Notes: a model not told the origin generated them from the sequence alone. 64,000 nt of DNA from Acidobacteriota bacterium (GCA_016870915.1 VFZY01000001.1:46876-110875); one strand, 5' to 3'. Counted from the stretch's first letter, positions 36,463 to 45,845 are shown. Program-made: numbers and translations.

Positions 36463-37719
36463 TTACCGCGGCGGCGTGAGAATGTGATCGACACCCGGCC
36501 GGATGCCGTAGTCCTTGGGAAGTGCCCTGAAATCGCTGGCCCGCCGTCCGTTCCAATCCCAGGCAATCGCGCCCGCGCGCAGCGTCAGTTCGCAGAGAAG
36601 CCGCTGCGTGCCGGCAACGCGCCCGCCGGCGGCGTCGGCATATCCGAATGCGCCCTGCATCAGGTTCCAGACCGCGACATCGGCCACCGCGCCCTCACTC
36701 AGATGGCCCAGTTCCTCGCGGCGGATGCTCTGCGCCGGAGCCCACGTGGATGCCCGGATCACCTCCGGCAGCGGCATCCCGAGCGCCAGCATTTTCGACA
36801 TCGTCGCCGGCATATCGATCATCGCGCCATTCATCGATCCGCTGTGCAGGTCCGTCGAAATCGTGTCCGGGTAGAAGCCCTGCGCCGTGGCCGGCGCCGC
36901 GTTGCGCAACACGAAGCTGCCGCCGCCATGGCCCACGTCGAACTTCACACCGCGCTCCCGAGCCTTCTTCAGATAGCCGTAGAGCTTGCCATCGGCGCCC
37001 GTGAAAGGCACCGGGCCGCGGAACATATGCGTGTAGATATCGCCCGGCCGCAGATGCTCCAGCACCAGTTGCCAGAAAGGCCGCTCGCGCAGGAAGTAGC
37101 CGAAGTCCACCATCACCGGAATGCCCGCCGCCGTGCCCGCCTCCACGGCCTTGTCCACCGAGAGCCAATCCGGCTTTTGATAATGGGCGGATTTCACGCC
37201 AACCACCACATCCTTGTGCTTGGCCGCCAGCCGCGCCACGGCCCGCGGATCGAAGTCCGTCTGTTCGGTGACATCGGTGATCATGCCCAGGCCCGCGATG
37301 TTGATCATCGCCAGCACACGCGTTCGCGCCCGGTCGATCACCGTGTGGCGGAAGGTCTCAAAGTTCCGCCATCCGGAACTGCCCGCGTCCACCATCGTCG
37401 TCACCCCCGTGCGATAGCTGAACGCATCAGGCTGCACGCTGCTGTCGCCGGCCCAGGCGCCCGCAATGCCCGTGGTGTGAAAGACGTGAACATGCAGATC
37501 GATCAGGCCGGGTGTGACTATGAGACCCCGCGCATCGATTACCTGAGCGCTGCCGGCCGGAATGTCCGCGGCCACGCGCGCAATGCGCCCGGCCCTCACC
37601 GCCACGTCACGCGGCCCATCCACGTTGTTGCGAGGGTCAATCACCCGGCCGCCTTTCAAAACCAGGTCGTACTGCGCGGCCAGCGGCATGGCCGCCGCGG
37701 CCAGAATCAGACGCATCAT
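36463..37719 (-). CDS. Secreted amidohydrolase/deacetylase-type metallohydrolase
   Basis: A 418-residue amidohydrolase-superfamily enzyme (subgroup resembling dihydroorotase or D-aminoacylase/deacetylase). The N-terminal stretch MMRLILAAAAMPLAAQ is a signal peptide, then YDLVLKGGRVIDPRNN. Metal-binding elements are DLHVHVF (His-x-His), the likely carboxylated Lys in VVGVKSAHY, His in GHGGGSFVL and the Asp in STDLHSGSMNG. It probably hydrolyses an amide or N-acyl compound in the periplasm. The start could also be at 37728 or 37716. It is a single gene facing away from the small plus-strand frame at 37756. Confidence 0.88.
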   Translation of the reverse strand: MMRLILAAAAMPLAAQYDLVLKGGRVIDPRNNVDGPRDVAVRAGRIARVAADIPAGSAQVIDARGLIVTPGLIDLHVHVFHTTGIAGAWAGDSSVQPDAFSYRTGVTTMVDAGSSGWRNFETFRHTVIDRARTRVLAMINIAGLGMITDVTEQTDFDPRAVARLAAKHKDVVVGVKSAHYQKPDWLSVDKAVEAGTAAGIPVMVDFGYFLRERPFWQLVLEHLRPGDIYTHMFRGPVPFTGADGKLYGYLKKARERGVKFDVGHGGGSFVLRNAAPATAQGFYPDTISTDLHSGSMNGAMIDMPATMSKMLALGMPLPEVIRASTWAPAQSIRREELGHLSEGAVADVAVWNLMQGAFGYADAAGGRVAGTQRLLCELTLRAGAIAWDWNGRRASDFRALPKDYGIRPGVDHILTPPR

Positions 37720-37755
37720 ACAGGTCATTATAGTGAGGTGTTCTTTTCCGGACTC

Positions 37756-38079
37756 ATGCTGTCCGTGTTGTTCAGGATCGGCTCATTCGACACCGGTGGC
37801 CTGGTTGCCGCGCGGCAGCAATCCGACGATGGCGGCACAACCGTGCGAATCGATTCGCGGGGCACGGACCTGGATCACATCCGGCTGTTCTCCCCCAACA
37901 TGCGCACGGTGTGGATTGACGGCGAGAAGATGAGCTGCCGCTGCGAGGGCGCGATGCGCATCGTGTCCATGCCCATTCTGCACAACATGGAGCCGTGCGA
38001 AGGCTGGCTCACTTCCCAGCCGAGGCCGCCGAAGCCCTTGCCTGCGCCCGCGGGAACAGGCCGCGCATCCGCGCAATGA
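37756..38079 (+). CDS. Small protein of unknown function, overlaps DoxX gene end
   Basis: A 107-residue frame from an ATG at 37756. The middle part (TTVRIDSRGTDLDHIRLFSP, then WIDGEKMSCRCEGAMRIVSMPIL) has the alternating strand-like pattern and mixed composition of a real protein, while the Pro-rich C-terminal 20 residues overlap the 3' end of the convergent DoxX gene by 71 bases. No family is recognised and no strong ribosome site is seen. It fills an otherwise gene-free 280-base gap between two minus-strand genes. It may be a true small gene or a chance frame. Confidence 0.4.
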   Translation: MLSVLFRIGSFDTGGLVAARQQSDDGGTTVRIDSRGTDLDHIRLFSPNMRTVWIDGEKMSCRCEGAMRIVSMPILHNMEPCEGWLTSQPRPPKPLPAPAGTGRASAQ

Positions 38080-38401
38080 ACACCGTGGCCAGCAGCAGAA
38101 ACAGCGCCACCAGCGGACTGCCGCCCAGCTTCGTCAGGTGCATCACCACGGCGCCTGTCATCAGAATCGCAAGGCACGCCGCGGCCAGCCCGGCCAGACG
38201 GGGAACAAGCAGCCCGATCGCGCCCGCCACCTCCGCCGCGCCCAGGAAATAGCAGAACCACAACGGCAAACCGGCTTCGGTGAACTTCACCAGCGCCTCG
38301 GGGTTCGTCAGCTTCATGGAGCCGGCCATCAGGAACACCGCGGCGGCCAAAGCCTGCAGAACCCAGAGCAGAATGTTTGTGCGTTTTGAAACTTCAGCCA
38401 T
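38009..38401 (-). CDS. DoxX-like small membrane protein
   Basis: A 130-residue DoxX-family protein with four membrane segments. The family signature is visible: LWVLQALAAAVFLMAGSMKL, then an EALVKFTEAGLPLWFCYFLGAAEVAGAIGLL helix pair, then LAAACLAILMTGAVVMHLT. DoxX proteins are poorly characterised; some are linked to thiosulfate metabolism or oxidative stress. The ATG at 38401 is chosen because MAEVSKR precedes the first helix; 38410 is also possible. It is divergent from the first LRR gene and its 3' end overlaps a small plus-strand frame. Confidence 0.85.
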   Translation of the reverse strand: MAEVSKRTNILLWVLQALAAAVFLMAGSMKLTNPEALVKFTEAGLPLWFCYFLGAAEVAGAIGLLVPRLAGLAAACLAILMTGAVVMHLTKLGGSPLVALFLLLATVFIARMRGLFPRAQARASAASAGK

Positions 38402-38445
38402 GGCTGCCATTGAAGCACAGTTGAGGGCATACAATGGGTACGGAC

Positions 38446-40404
38446 ATGCGCCTGCTTCGCCCATTCCTGCTGGTGGCCCCGCTACTCTTCGCGGCCGACT
38501 CACCCGATCGCCGCGTGGCCGAATGGACCCTGCTCATGGGCGGCCGCGTCACCGTGGCCGGCAACCCGGCACGGCTGACCGATATCGCCCAGCTTCCCTC
38601 GGGCGAGATCCGCGTCGAAGTGCTCGACTGGCTGGGGTTGAACGCGGACCCGCCGGACCTGGAACGTCTCACCGGCCTGCGTCATCTCAAGGAACTGCAC
38701 CTGAACGGCAGCTTCTGGAACCGCAACGCCGATGGCGGACGCGACGGCAGCACCGACCTTAAGTTCCTGGCCCCCGTTGAAACGCTCGAAGTCCTCACCT
38801 TCAGCGACCACTTCCTGGATAGCATCCGGTTCCGCGACCCAGGCTTGAAAGAGATCGCCGCGCTCACTGGCCTCCGCGAACTCGCCGTCCGGCAGAGCGC
38901 CGTGAAAGGCCACACGCTGGGGCCATTCACGAAGATGCGCGTGCTCGACCTGACGCTGTGCCCGTTCGACGATGAAGGCATGCGGAACCTGGCCGGCATG
39001 TCCCTCATGAAACGTCTGCGCGTGGGCGACACTCTGATCACCGACGCGTCGCTGGCATCCCTGGCCGGCATGCGCGAGTTGGAAGAGTTGGATCTGCACG
39101 GCACGGCCATCACGGAGCGCGGGCTTGAGAATCTGCGCGGCCTGACGTCCCTGCGCAAGCTCAACCTGATGGGCACGGCGATTGGTGACGCCGCCCTCGA
39201 GATCGTGGCCGGCCTCAGGCAGTTGCAGGAGTTGAACCTGTACCGGACCCGGGTGACCAACGCCGGTCTTGAGAAGCTCAAGGGGCTTCGCGGGCTCACC
39301 GATCTGGACCTCCGCTACAGCCGCGCCGGCAGCGGTGGGGTTTCGGGCCTGCGCGCGGCGCTGCCCGGCGCTCGCATTCAGTTCCTGGATGCGGCGCCGC
39401 GTCCGGCGGCACGCGCTGGCATCGCCAGGCTTCCCGTGGCTGAGTGGGTGAAGGCCGTGGGCGGCTCCGTGGTGATGGACCAGGGCCGTCTGGTTGAGAT
39501 CCGTCTGGATGGCGCCGCGGTGGCCGACGCCGATCTGTCGCGGCTGGCAGGGCTGGCCTCCCTGCGCAAGCTGAGCCTGGAAGCAACCGAGTTCGGCGAC
39601 AACGGCGCGGCGCATCTTGCCGGACTCAGTGGCCTGATCGAGTTGAACCTGAGCAGCACCGGGCTCACCGATGCCGGCCTGGCGCATCTTGCAAAGCTGC
39701 GGCTGCTGCGGCGCCTTGACCTTCGCAACACCTATGTCGAAGGCGATGGTCTGGACGCGCTGGCGCCGTTGAAGGCGCTAGAGCAGTTGGACCTGCGCGG
39801 GTCACCGGTGCGCAACGGCGCCATCGAACATCTGGCCGCCATCCCGTCGCTGCGGCGGCTGTCCCTGGGTTCGACGGACATCGAGGATGGCGCGCCGCTC
39901 GACCGCTTGACATCTCTCGAATCGCTCGACCTCTCAAGCACCGACCTGACGAACGCCGGCTTGAAGCCGCTCGCCCGTTTGACGCTGCTGAAGGAACTGA
40001 TCCTGCGCGAAGCGCGGCTCACCGACCAAGGTCTGGAACACGTCGCCGCGCTGGCCGGTCTGGAACGTCTGGACTTGGTGCGCACGCGCATCTCCGACGC
40101 CGGGCTTCCGTGGATTGCAAAGCTCACGCGGCTCCGGCAGTTGAGCCTGGACTACGGCGAGATTAATGACGCGGGTCTGACCCCGCTGCTGGCGTTGAAG
40201 CAACTCGAGGACCTGAGCCTGGACAACACACACTTGACCGACGCGAGCCTGACCAGGCTGGCATCGCTCGCGCGCCTGCGGCGTCTTGACCTCTATCACA
40301 CGTTCCTCACGGCCCAGGGCCACGCAGTGCTCGCCCGCGCGCTGCCCGAATGCCGCATCGTCTGGGACCCGCAATCCAGCAGACCCAACCGCCGGCGGAG
40401 TTGA
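38446..40404 (+). CDS. Secreted leucine-rich-repeat protein (AMN1/GALA-like repeats)
   Basis: A 652-residue protein with a signal peptide (MRLLRPFLLVAPLLFAAD). The rest is mostly about 24-residue leucine-rich repeats with consensus L-x-x-L-x-x-L-x-x-L-x-L-x-x-T-x-I-T-D-x-G-L, for example LRKLNLMGTAIGDAALEIVAGL and LEELDLHGTAITERGLENL. Two repeat arrays are separated near residues 300-345 by a segment (PRPAARAGIARLPVAEWVKAVGG) that restarts the pattern of residues 20-60, suggesting internal duplication. Such repeats form a curved solenoid used for protein binding. It acts outside the cytoplasm; the ligand is unknown. A second LRR gene follows three bases later. Confidence 0.88.
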   Translation: MRLLRPFLLVAPLLFAADSPDRRVAEWTLLMGGRVTVAGNPARLTDIAQLPSGEIRVEVLDWLGLNADPPDLERLTGLRHLKELHLNGSFWNRNADGGRDGSTDLKFLAPVETLEVLTFSDHFLDSIRFRDPGLKEIAALTGLRELAVRQSAVKGHTLGPFTKMRVLDLTLCPFDDEGMRNLAGMSLMKRLRVGDTLITDASLASLAGMRELEELDLHGTAITERGLENLRGLTSLRKLNLMGTAIGDAALEIVAGLRQLQELNLYRTRVTNAGLEKLKGLRGLTDLDLRYSRAGSGGVSGLRAALPGARIQFLDAAPRPAARAGIARLPVAEWVKAVGGSVVMDQGRLVEIRLDGAAVADADLSRLAGLASLRKLSLEATEFGDNGAAHLAGLSGLIELNLSSTGLTDAGLAHLAKLRLLRRLDLRNTYVEGDGLDALAPLKALEQLDLRGSPVRNGAIEHLAAIPSLRRLSLGSTDIEDGAPLDRLTSLESLDLSSTDLTNAGLKPLARLTLLKELILREARLTDQGLEHVAALAGLERLDLVRTRISDAGLPWIAKLTRLRQLSLDYGEINDAGLTPLLALKQLEDLSLDNTHLTDASLTRLASLARLRRLDLYHTFLTAQGHAVLARALPECRIVWDPQSSRPNRRRS

Positions 40405-40407
40405 CCG

Positions 40408-41313
40408 ATGAAGACGCTTACAACACTCGCACTGGCCGCCACACTCCACGCCGCGGACTGGAAGCTGGCGCGCGATGGCGCGGGCCACGTTGTAGAGGCT
40501 GATCTGACGTCGGCTTGGGTTACGGATGCCGATCTGGCAAAGCTCGGCGATTGGCCCACGCTGCGAAAGATCAACCTCGCGGGCACGCGAGTCACCGACG
40601 TGGGATTCGAGCACCTGCGCCGGCTTCCGGGCGTCGTGGATCTCTCCTGCTACTTCTGCGACTTCATCACCGAGGACGCCGTGGTGAACCTCCGGGGCTG
40701 GAAGAAGCTCGAACGGCTGAACCTCCACGGCACCCGCGTCACCAGCAAGGTCTTTGAGCATCTGGCGCACCTTGAAGGGCTGCGCGACCTCGACTTGGGG
40801 TTTACCCAGATCGACGACGAGGGCTTTGAACACCTCACCGGCCTGACAAAGCTTGAGCGTCTGGCGATTGGCGGGAACCGGCTCAACGGCTCCTCCCTGG
40901 CGGTGCTCAAGCTGATGCCCGCGCTGCGCGTGCTGGACGTGGCGGGCATTCAGCGTGTCGATTCCGGGTTGTGGGGGCTGGCGCTCTCGCCGCGCAACCT
41001 GGCGCGGATCGGCGAGTTGACCGGCCTGGTGGAACTGAATCTGGCGGGCGCCACGATCAACGACCGGGGTGTCGACCGGCCCGGCCATCCGGACGCCGAG
41101 CGCAAGGAGTTGCGCGACCTTTCCGCTCTGGCCGCCCTGCCGCATCTGGAACGGCTTGATCTGAGCCGTCAGCCACTGACACGAGAAGCCGTGCTGTCGC
41201 TTAAGAAGCTGCCAAAACTGAAGGAGCTGAGACTGGGGCTGGTGAAAACCGTCGACGAAGAAACCGTCGCCGCGCTGGGCGGTGTGCGGGTGCTCTACGC
41301 GCGGCCGAACTGA
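40408..41313 (+). CDS. Secreted leucine-rich-repeat protein, paralogue of upstream gene
   Basis: A 301-residue secreted protein (leader MKTLTTLALAATLHAAD) with about eight LRR units of the same type, such as LRKINLAGTRVTDVGFEHLRRL, LERLNLHGTRVTSKVFEHL and LRDLDLGFTQIDDEGFEHL. A less regular insert near residues 185-225 interrupts the array. It starts three bases after the preceding LRR gene, so both are likely expressed together and may bind related targets. Its stop directly abuts the convergent nuoB stop. No catalytic domain is present. Confidence 0.87.
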   Translation: MKTLTTLALAATLHAADWKLARDGAGHVVEADLTSAWVTDADLAKLGDWPTLRKINLAGTRVTDVGFEHLRRLPGVVDLSCYFCDFITEDAVVNLRGWKKLERLNLHGTRVTSKVFEHLAHLEGLRDLDLGFTQIDDEGFEHLTGLTKLERLAIGGNRLNGSSLAVLKLMPALRVLDVAGIQRVDSGLWGLALSPRNLARIGELTGLVELNLAGATINDRGVDRPGHPDAERKELRDLSALAALPHLERLDLSRQPLTREAVLSLKKLPKLKELRLGLVKTVDEETVAALGGVRVLYARPN

Positions 41314-41865
41314 CTACGCCAGGTTGAGGACCTTGGCCAGCGTGCCCTTCTCGCCTTCAATCTTCTTCTGGAGCATCATGATCGAGTAGATCAACTGCTC
41401 AGGGCGCGGCGGGCAGCCGGGCACATAGACATCGACGGGAATCACCTGATTGACAGGCACCAGAGCGTAGTTCGAGAAGACGCCGGTGGAGGTGGCGCAG
41501 GCGCCCATGGAGATCACCCACTTGGGCTCCGGCATCTGATTGTAGAGCTGGCGGACGACGGGCGCCATCTTATTCGAGACGCGTCCGGCGATGATCATGA
41601 GATCGCTCTGGCGCGGCGAGCCGCGGAACACCTCGGCGCCGAAGCGCGCGATGTCGAAGCGGGAGGCGGTCATGGCCATCATCTCGATGGCGCAGCAGGC
41701 CAGGCCGAAAACCATCGGCCAGATCGAGTTTTTTCGGGCCCAGTTGATGACGCTGTCCACGGTGGTGGTGACGATACCCTGGGCGAGGAGACTGTCCGCG
41801 TCCTCGACGTCAATGCGGGTAAACAGGTCGGCGGGCGCCGGTCCGAAATCGATGCGATTCTCCAT
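41314..41865 (-). CDS. nuoB: NADH-quinone oxidoreductase subunit B, isolated gene
   Basis: NuoB carries the terminal 4Fe-4S cluster N2 of respiratory complex I, next to the quinone site. The 183-residue protein has all four ligands: C57 and C58 in [12 protein letters not shown]123 in GACATSTG, and C151 in [13 protein letters not shown]. The segment [19 protein letters not shown] is also typical. No other nuo genes flank it, which is unusual because nuoB normally lies in a nuoABCD run. It could be a relocated or second copy serving another complex I cluster in the genome. It is divergent from malQ. Confidence 0.95.
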   Translation of the reverse strand: MENRIDFGPAPADLFTRIDVEDADSLLAQGIVTTTVDSVINWARKNSIWPMVFGLACCAIEMMAMTASRFDIARFGAEVFRGSPRQSDLMIIAGRVSNKMAPVVRQLYNQMPEPKWVISMGACATSTGVFSNYALVPVNQVIPVDVYVPGCPPRPEQLIYSIMMLQKKIEGEKGTLAKVLNLA

Positions 41866-41928
41866 ATCCGTTTAGATGGATTATCCCATGAACAGCACCC
41901 GGCCCGCCAAGGACCGGTAAGATAGGAC

Positions 41929-44130
41929 TTGGATCCTTCCACCGTTCTCCAGGCTGCCGCAGCCGCGCATGGCATCCAGACCGAGTACTTCGACATCTGG
42001 GGCCGCAAGCACAACCCCACCGGCGCGGTGCTGGCCGCCGTTCTTGCCGCCAAGGGTTTCGACACCACGGACATCGCCGCAAGCCTTGCGCGCCGCGAGG
42101 CGGAGGCGTGGGCACGCACCGCGCCGGAGTGCCTGGTGGTGGATGTCCAGCCGGAGCCAGCGGATTTCTGGGTGCAGGCCGATGTGGGCGCGGGCACGGT
42201 GCGGCTGCGTCTGGCTTTGGAAGACGGCGGCACGGCCGAACGGACGGCGCGATTCGCGGATCTGGAGTTGCTGGCGACCGCACCAGGGCGTGAGCGGCGT
42301 GCCATCGCGCTGGAGGGCCCGTTGCCGATGGGCTACCACACAGCCGAGGTGACGGTGGACGATGGGCCTGCGGTGCGGTTCAACGTGATCGCCGCGCCGG
42401 ACCGCGTGTGCCATCCGCCTTTCCTCGGTGAGCGGAGGGGCGAGCGCGGACGCGGCGCCGGGATCGCCATCAGCCTGTTCGGGCTGCGTTCGGCCCGGAA
42501 CTGGGGCTGCGGCGACACGGCGGATCTCAAGGCAGTGATCGACTGGTCCGCCGAGGATGCGGGCACATCGTTTGTGGCTCTGAATCCACTGCATGCCCTG
42601 CACAACCGGGCGCCATACAACACCAGCCCGTACTTGCCGTTGTGCTCCTACTACCGGAACTTCCTCTACATCGACGTGGAGGCGGTGCCTGAATTCCAGG
42701 GTTCAGCGCGGGCGCAACGGGTCTTCGCTTCGGAGGCCATCCAACAGGAGATCCGGCGGCTGCGCCAGAGCGACCTGGTGGAGTACGAGCGGGCACACCG
42801 CTTGAAGCTGCGCTTTCTCAAGCTGCTGTTCCGGGAGTTCCGCCGGGGCGGCGCGACGGAACGGTGGCGCGCCTTCGAGGCGTTCGTCGAGGCGGAGGGC
42901 GAACTGCTCGACGACTTCGCGGTGTACTGCGCGCTGGACGAGTGGCTGCACAAGCGCGACCGCTCGCTGTGGGTTTGGAATGACTGGCCGGCCGGGTATC
43001 AGGAGCCGCGATCAGAGGCAGTGCGGGCGTTCGCGGCGCGGCACTGGCGATCTGTCCTGTTCTACAAATACACGCAGTTCGTCATTGACGAGCAACTGGC
43101 CGACTGCCAGCGGCACGCTCTGACGAAAGGGCTGCCGATTGGGCTCTATCACGATCTGGCTCTGGCCACGGACCGGTGCGGGGCGGACCTGTGGGCGCAC
43201 CGCCGGTATTACGCGCGCGGGTGCAGGGTTGGGTCGCCTCCCGACGACTTCGCCCTGGAAGGGCAGGACTGGGCGTTTCCGCCACCGGATACGGAGGCGC
43301 ACCGCGCCAATGGATACCGGCTGTTCCGCGAGTCCATCCGAAAGAATGCCCGGCATGGCGGGGCGCTCCGGATCGACCATGTGATGCGGTTCTTCCGGCT
43401 CTTCTGGATCCCGGACGGGTTGAAGGCCGTGGAGGGCACCTATGTGCGCGACCGCTACATCGACCTGATCCGGATTCTGGCCCTTGAAAGCCATCGCGGC
43501 AAGTTCCTGGTGGTGGGCGAGGATCTGGGCACGCTGGAGCCTTACATCAGCGAGACGCTCGACCGGTTCGGGATCTTCGGCTACCGTCTGTTCTACTTCG
43601 AGCGCGGCGCCGGCGGTGACCTGAAGCGGCCGCACGAGTACACGCGGCGGGCGATTGTCAGCGTGACAACGCACGACCTTCCCACCATCGCCGGGTTCTG
43701 GGGCGCGAGCGACATTCTGGCGCGGCGGCGGGCGGGCCTGATTCCGGACGAGGCCACGTTCCAGGCGCAGTTGGATCAGCGGGCGCAGGACCGCCAGAAG
43801 ATGCTGGATGCGCTGCACGGTGAGAAGCTGCTGCCGCACTGGTTTCCGCGCGCCGAGACCCATGCGCCGGAACTGACGGGTGAGTTGCACTACGCGATCA
43901 TGGGCTATCTGGCGCGGACACCGTCGCTGCTGCTGGTGGTGAACCAGGAGGATCTGACCAAGGAGACCGAGCAGCAGAACCTGCCGGGCACGACCGCCGA
44001 GTACCCGAACTGGAGGCGGAAGATGAGGTTCACGGTGGAGGAACTGCGGGGGAACCAGACGCTGCGGGACTTCACGGCCATGTTCCGCGGGTGGCTGGTG
44101 AAGACAGGCCGGCTGAACGGAGCGCGCTGA
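41929..44130 (+). CDS. malQ: 4-alpha-glucanotransferase (GH77)
   Basis: MalQ (amylomaltase) transfers alpha-1,4-glucan chains between oligosaccharides in glycogen/maltodextrin metabolism. The 733-residue protein has an N-terminal beta-sandwich extension (about 1-170) as in the E. coli type, then the GH77 barrel. Catalytic positions are D483 in ALRIDHVMRFFRLFWIP, E531 in VVGEDLGTLEP and D583 in TTHDLPTIAGFW. The reading starts at a TTG (41929); no better in-frame ATG is near. Its TGA overlaps the ATG of nadC (TGATG), an unexpected pairing but clearly coupled. Confidence 0.94.
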   Translation: MDPSTVLQAAAAAHGIQTEYFDIWGRKHNPTGAVLAAVLAAKGFDTTDIAASLARREAEAWARTAPECLVVDVQPEPADFWVQADVGAGTVRLRLALEDGGTAERTARFADLELLATAPGRERRAIALEGPLPMGYHTAEVTVDDGPAVRFNVIAAPDRVCHPPFLGERRGERGRGAGIAISLFGLRSARNWGCGDTADLKAVIDWSAEDAGTSFVALNPLHALHNRAPYNTSPYLPLCSYYRNFLYIDVEAVPEFQGSARAQRVFASEAIQQEIRRLRQSDLVEYERAHRLKLRFLKLLFREFRRGGATERWRAFEAFVEAEGELLDDFAVYCALDEWLHKRDRSLWVWNDWPAGYQEPRSEAVRAFAARHWRSVLFYKYTQFVIDEQLADCQRHALTKGLPIGLYHDLALATDRCGADLWAHRRYYARGCRVGSPPDDFALEGQDWAFPPPDTEAHRANGYRLFRESIRKNARHGGALRIDHVMRFFRLFWIPDGLKAVEGTYVRDRYIDLIRILALESHRGKFLVVGEDLGTLEPYISETLDRFGIFGYRLFYFERGAGGDLKRPHEYTRRAIVSVTTHDLPTIAGFWGASDILARRRAGLIPDEATFQAQLDQRAQDRQKMLDALHGEKLLPHWFPRAETHAPELTGELHYAIMGYLARTPSLLLVVNQEDLTKETEQQNLPGTTAEYPNWRRKMRFTVEELRGNQTLRDFTAMFRGWLVKTGRLNGAR

Positions 44131-44972
44131 TGAGCTTCGACATCGGGCATCCGGAGGTGGTGACGGCCGTCGAGCGGGCCCTGGCCGAGGACATCGGGAC
44201 CGGCGACATCACCACGCTGAGCACGGTGCCGGAAGACCGGATGGCGCGGGGCGTGATGCGGGCGCGCGAGGAACTGGTGGTGGCGGGCGTGGAGCTTTTG
44301 CCGCTGATCTACCGGATGCGCGGCGCACTGAACCGGCTTGAGTTGAAGCGGGTTTCCGGTGAGGTGGCGCGGGATGGGGAGACGGTGGCCGAGGTGGAGG
44401 GTCCGGCGCGGCTGCTGCTTGAGACGGAGCGCACGGCGCTGAACTTCGTGCAGCGGTTGAGCGGGGTGGCGACGATGGCGCGGCGGTACGCGGACGCCGT
44501 GCGGCACACGCGAACCCGGATCCTGGATACGCGCAAGACCACGCCGGGGCTGCGGCGGCTGGAGAAGGCGGCGGCGGCGGCGGGCGGGATTGTCAACCAC
44601 CGGGCCGGCTTGTGGGACGCCATTCTGATCAAGAACAACCACATCGCGGCGGCGGGCGGCGTGACGGCGGCTTTGCGGGCGGCGGCGCAGGCGGGCGTGC
44701 CGGTTGAGATTGAGGTGCGGACACGGGCGGAGCTGGATGAGGCGCTGGCCGCCGGGGCAGAGAACTTACTTCTGGATAACCTGACGCCCGCGGAGGCGCG
44801 GGAGTGGGTGAGTTACATTGGCGGGCGCGCGGTGACGGAGCTTTCGGGCGGGATCAGCCTGGAGACAGTGGGCGCCTACGCGGAGGCGGGGGCGGACTTC
44901 ATCTCCGTGGGGGCCATCACGCACTCGGCGCCGGCAGTCGACCTACACTTCCGGCTGGAGCTGCTTTCGTAG
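44130..44972 (+). CDS. nadC: Nicotinate-nucleotide pyrophosphorylase (carboxylating)
   Basis: NadC converts quinolinate and PRPP to nicotinate mononucleotide in NAD biosynthesis. The 280-residue protein shows ALAEDIGTGDITT, ERTALNFVQRLSGVAT, ILDTRKTTPGLRRLEKAA (PRPP and quinolinate contacts), NHRAGLWDAILIKNNH and ISVGAITHSAPAVDLHF. The ATG overlaps the malQ stop. nadA and nadB are not nearby. The gene's 3' end overlaps the convergent PAP2 gene by 30 bases. Confidence 0.96.
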   Translation: MSFDIGHPEVVTAVERALAEDIGTGDITTLSTVPEDRMARGVMRAREELVVAGVELLPLIYRMRGALNRLELKRVSGEVARDGETVAEVEGPARLLLETERTALNFVQRLSGVATMARRYADAVRHTRTRILDTRKTTPGLRRLEKAAAAAGGIVNHRAGLWDAILIKNNHIAAAGGVTAALRAAAQAGVPVEIEVRTRAELDEALAAGAENLLLDNLTPAEAREWVSYIGGRAVTELSGGISLETVGAYAEAGADFISVGAITHSAPAVDLHFRLELLS

Positions 44973-45845
44973 CGTGAACCAGGCGACGGCGCCTCCGAAC
45001 AGGACGCCAGCGATCAGGTCCGCCGTGTAGTGGTAGCGGAGAAAGAGGGCCGAGAACAGGATGGCCGCGCAGGCGAGAGCGAAGAGCCAGCGGGCTTTGA
45101 GCCGGTGGACAAAGGCTGCGGCGGCGCAGAGCACGGCGATGGAGGCGTGGGCGGAGGGGAAACAGTCCTGGCGGGTGAGTTCGGCGATGTCGAGCCACTT
45201 GTTGACGAAGCGGCTGACGGGTCCGCCGGCTTCGGCGATGGAGTAGCGGTACTGGCTGGCGATGGCAGGGGTGGCGCGCGGGCCGACGGCGGGGAAGAGG
45301 AAGTAAAGGGCGTAGTTCAGGTAGAAGGTCAGGGCCACCGCGGTGACGGCGCGCTCGAAAGCGCGGCGCCGGCGGAAGAGCAGGGCGAGCAGACCCACCG
45401 GCAGTAAATAGTAAGTCACATAGGCTATGTGAGCGGCATCCAGTAAGTTCGGGCTGAAGTAACGCTCCAGATAGACCGATGCATCGGCCCCGAGCAGCCA
45501 TTGATCGAACCGGATGAGGTGGGGCTCAATCCAGAGACCGTTCAGATGGGAGATGGACTGGCCGAGCGTCTCATAGACGATGAGGATGAGCGGGATGGGC
45601 AAGCCGAGCCGCAGGGCGTTCGTCAGACCAGGACGGCGCGCGGCAGTGAGCGGGGCGATAGCCACCAGGGCGATGAGAGCAAGGTAAAGAAGCAGCATGG
45701 GGGCGGCTTTGGGAAGCCGCCCCCAGAACAGAATCTGAACCAGACTCAGCGCGGCGAGCGCGGCGAGTTCGATTTTTTCGACCGGCTGGAGCTTAGCTGC
45801 AGCCGCTGGTGCCGCCACAGTTCTCGCACTTGTAACAGGAGCCAT
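44943..45845 (-). CDS. PAP2-family membrane phosphatase (inositolphosphotransferase-like)
   Basis: A 300-residue integral membrane protein with about seven hydrophobic segments. The PAP2 signature is present near residues 185-265: GPRATP, the CFPSAHASIAVLC motif with its catalytic His, and LFLRYHYTADLIAGVL with the second His and Asp. This layout is like the PAP2_3 group (inositol phosphorylceramide synthase or undecaprenyl-pyrophosphate phosphatase relatives). It probably removes phosphate from a lipid at the outer face of the inner membrane. The ATG at 45845 lies inside the 3' end of nrdJ (53-base overlap); no later start before the first helix is evident. Confidence 0.82.
   Translation of the reverse strand: MAPVTSARTVAAPAAAAKLQPVEKIELAALAALSLVQILFWGRLPKAAPMLLLYLALIALVAIAPLTAARRPGLTNALRLGLPIPLILIVYETLGQSISHLNGLWIEPHLIRFDQWLLGADASVYLERYFSPNLLDAAHIAYVTYYLLPVGLLALLFRRRRAFERAVTAVALTFYLNYALYFLFPAVGPRATPAIASQYRYSIAEAGGPVSRFVNKWLDIAELTRQDCFPSAHASIAVLCAAAAFVHRLKARWLFALACAAILFSALFLRYHYTADLIAGVLFGGAVAWFTLRKQLQPEV

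Noticed and set aside
34261..38079. 1272-codon plus-strand open frame
   Set aside because: It lies antisense to the 1037-residue gene and the amidohydrolase; its composition (Arg, His, Pro and Gln rich) is that of a high-GC shadow frame. Only the last part from 37756 was kept as doubtful.
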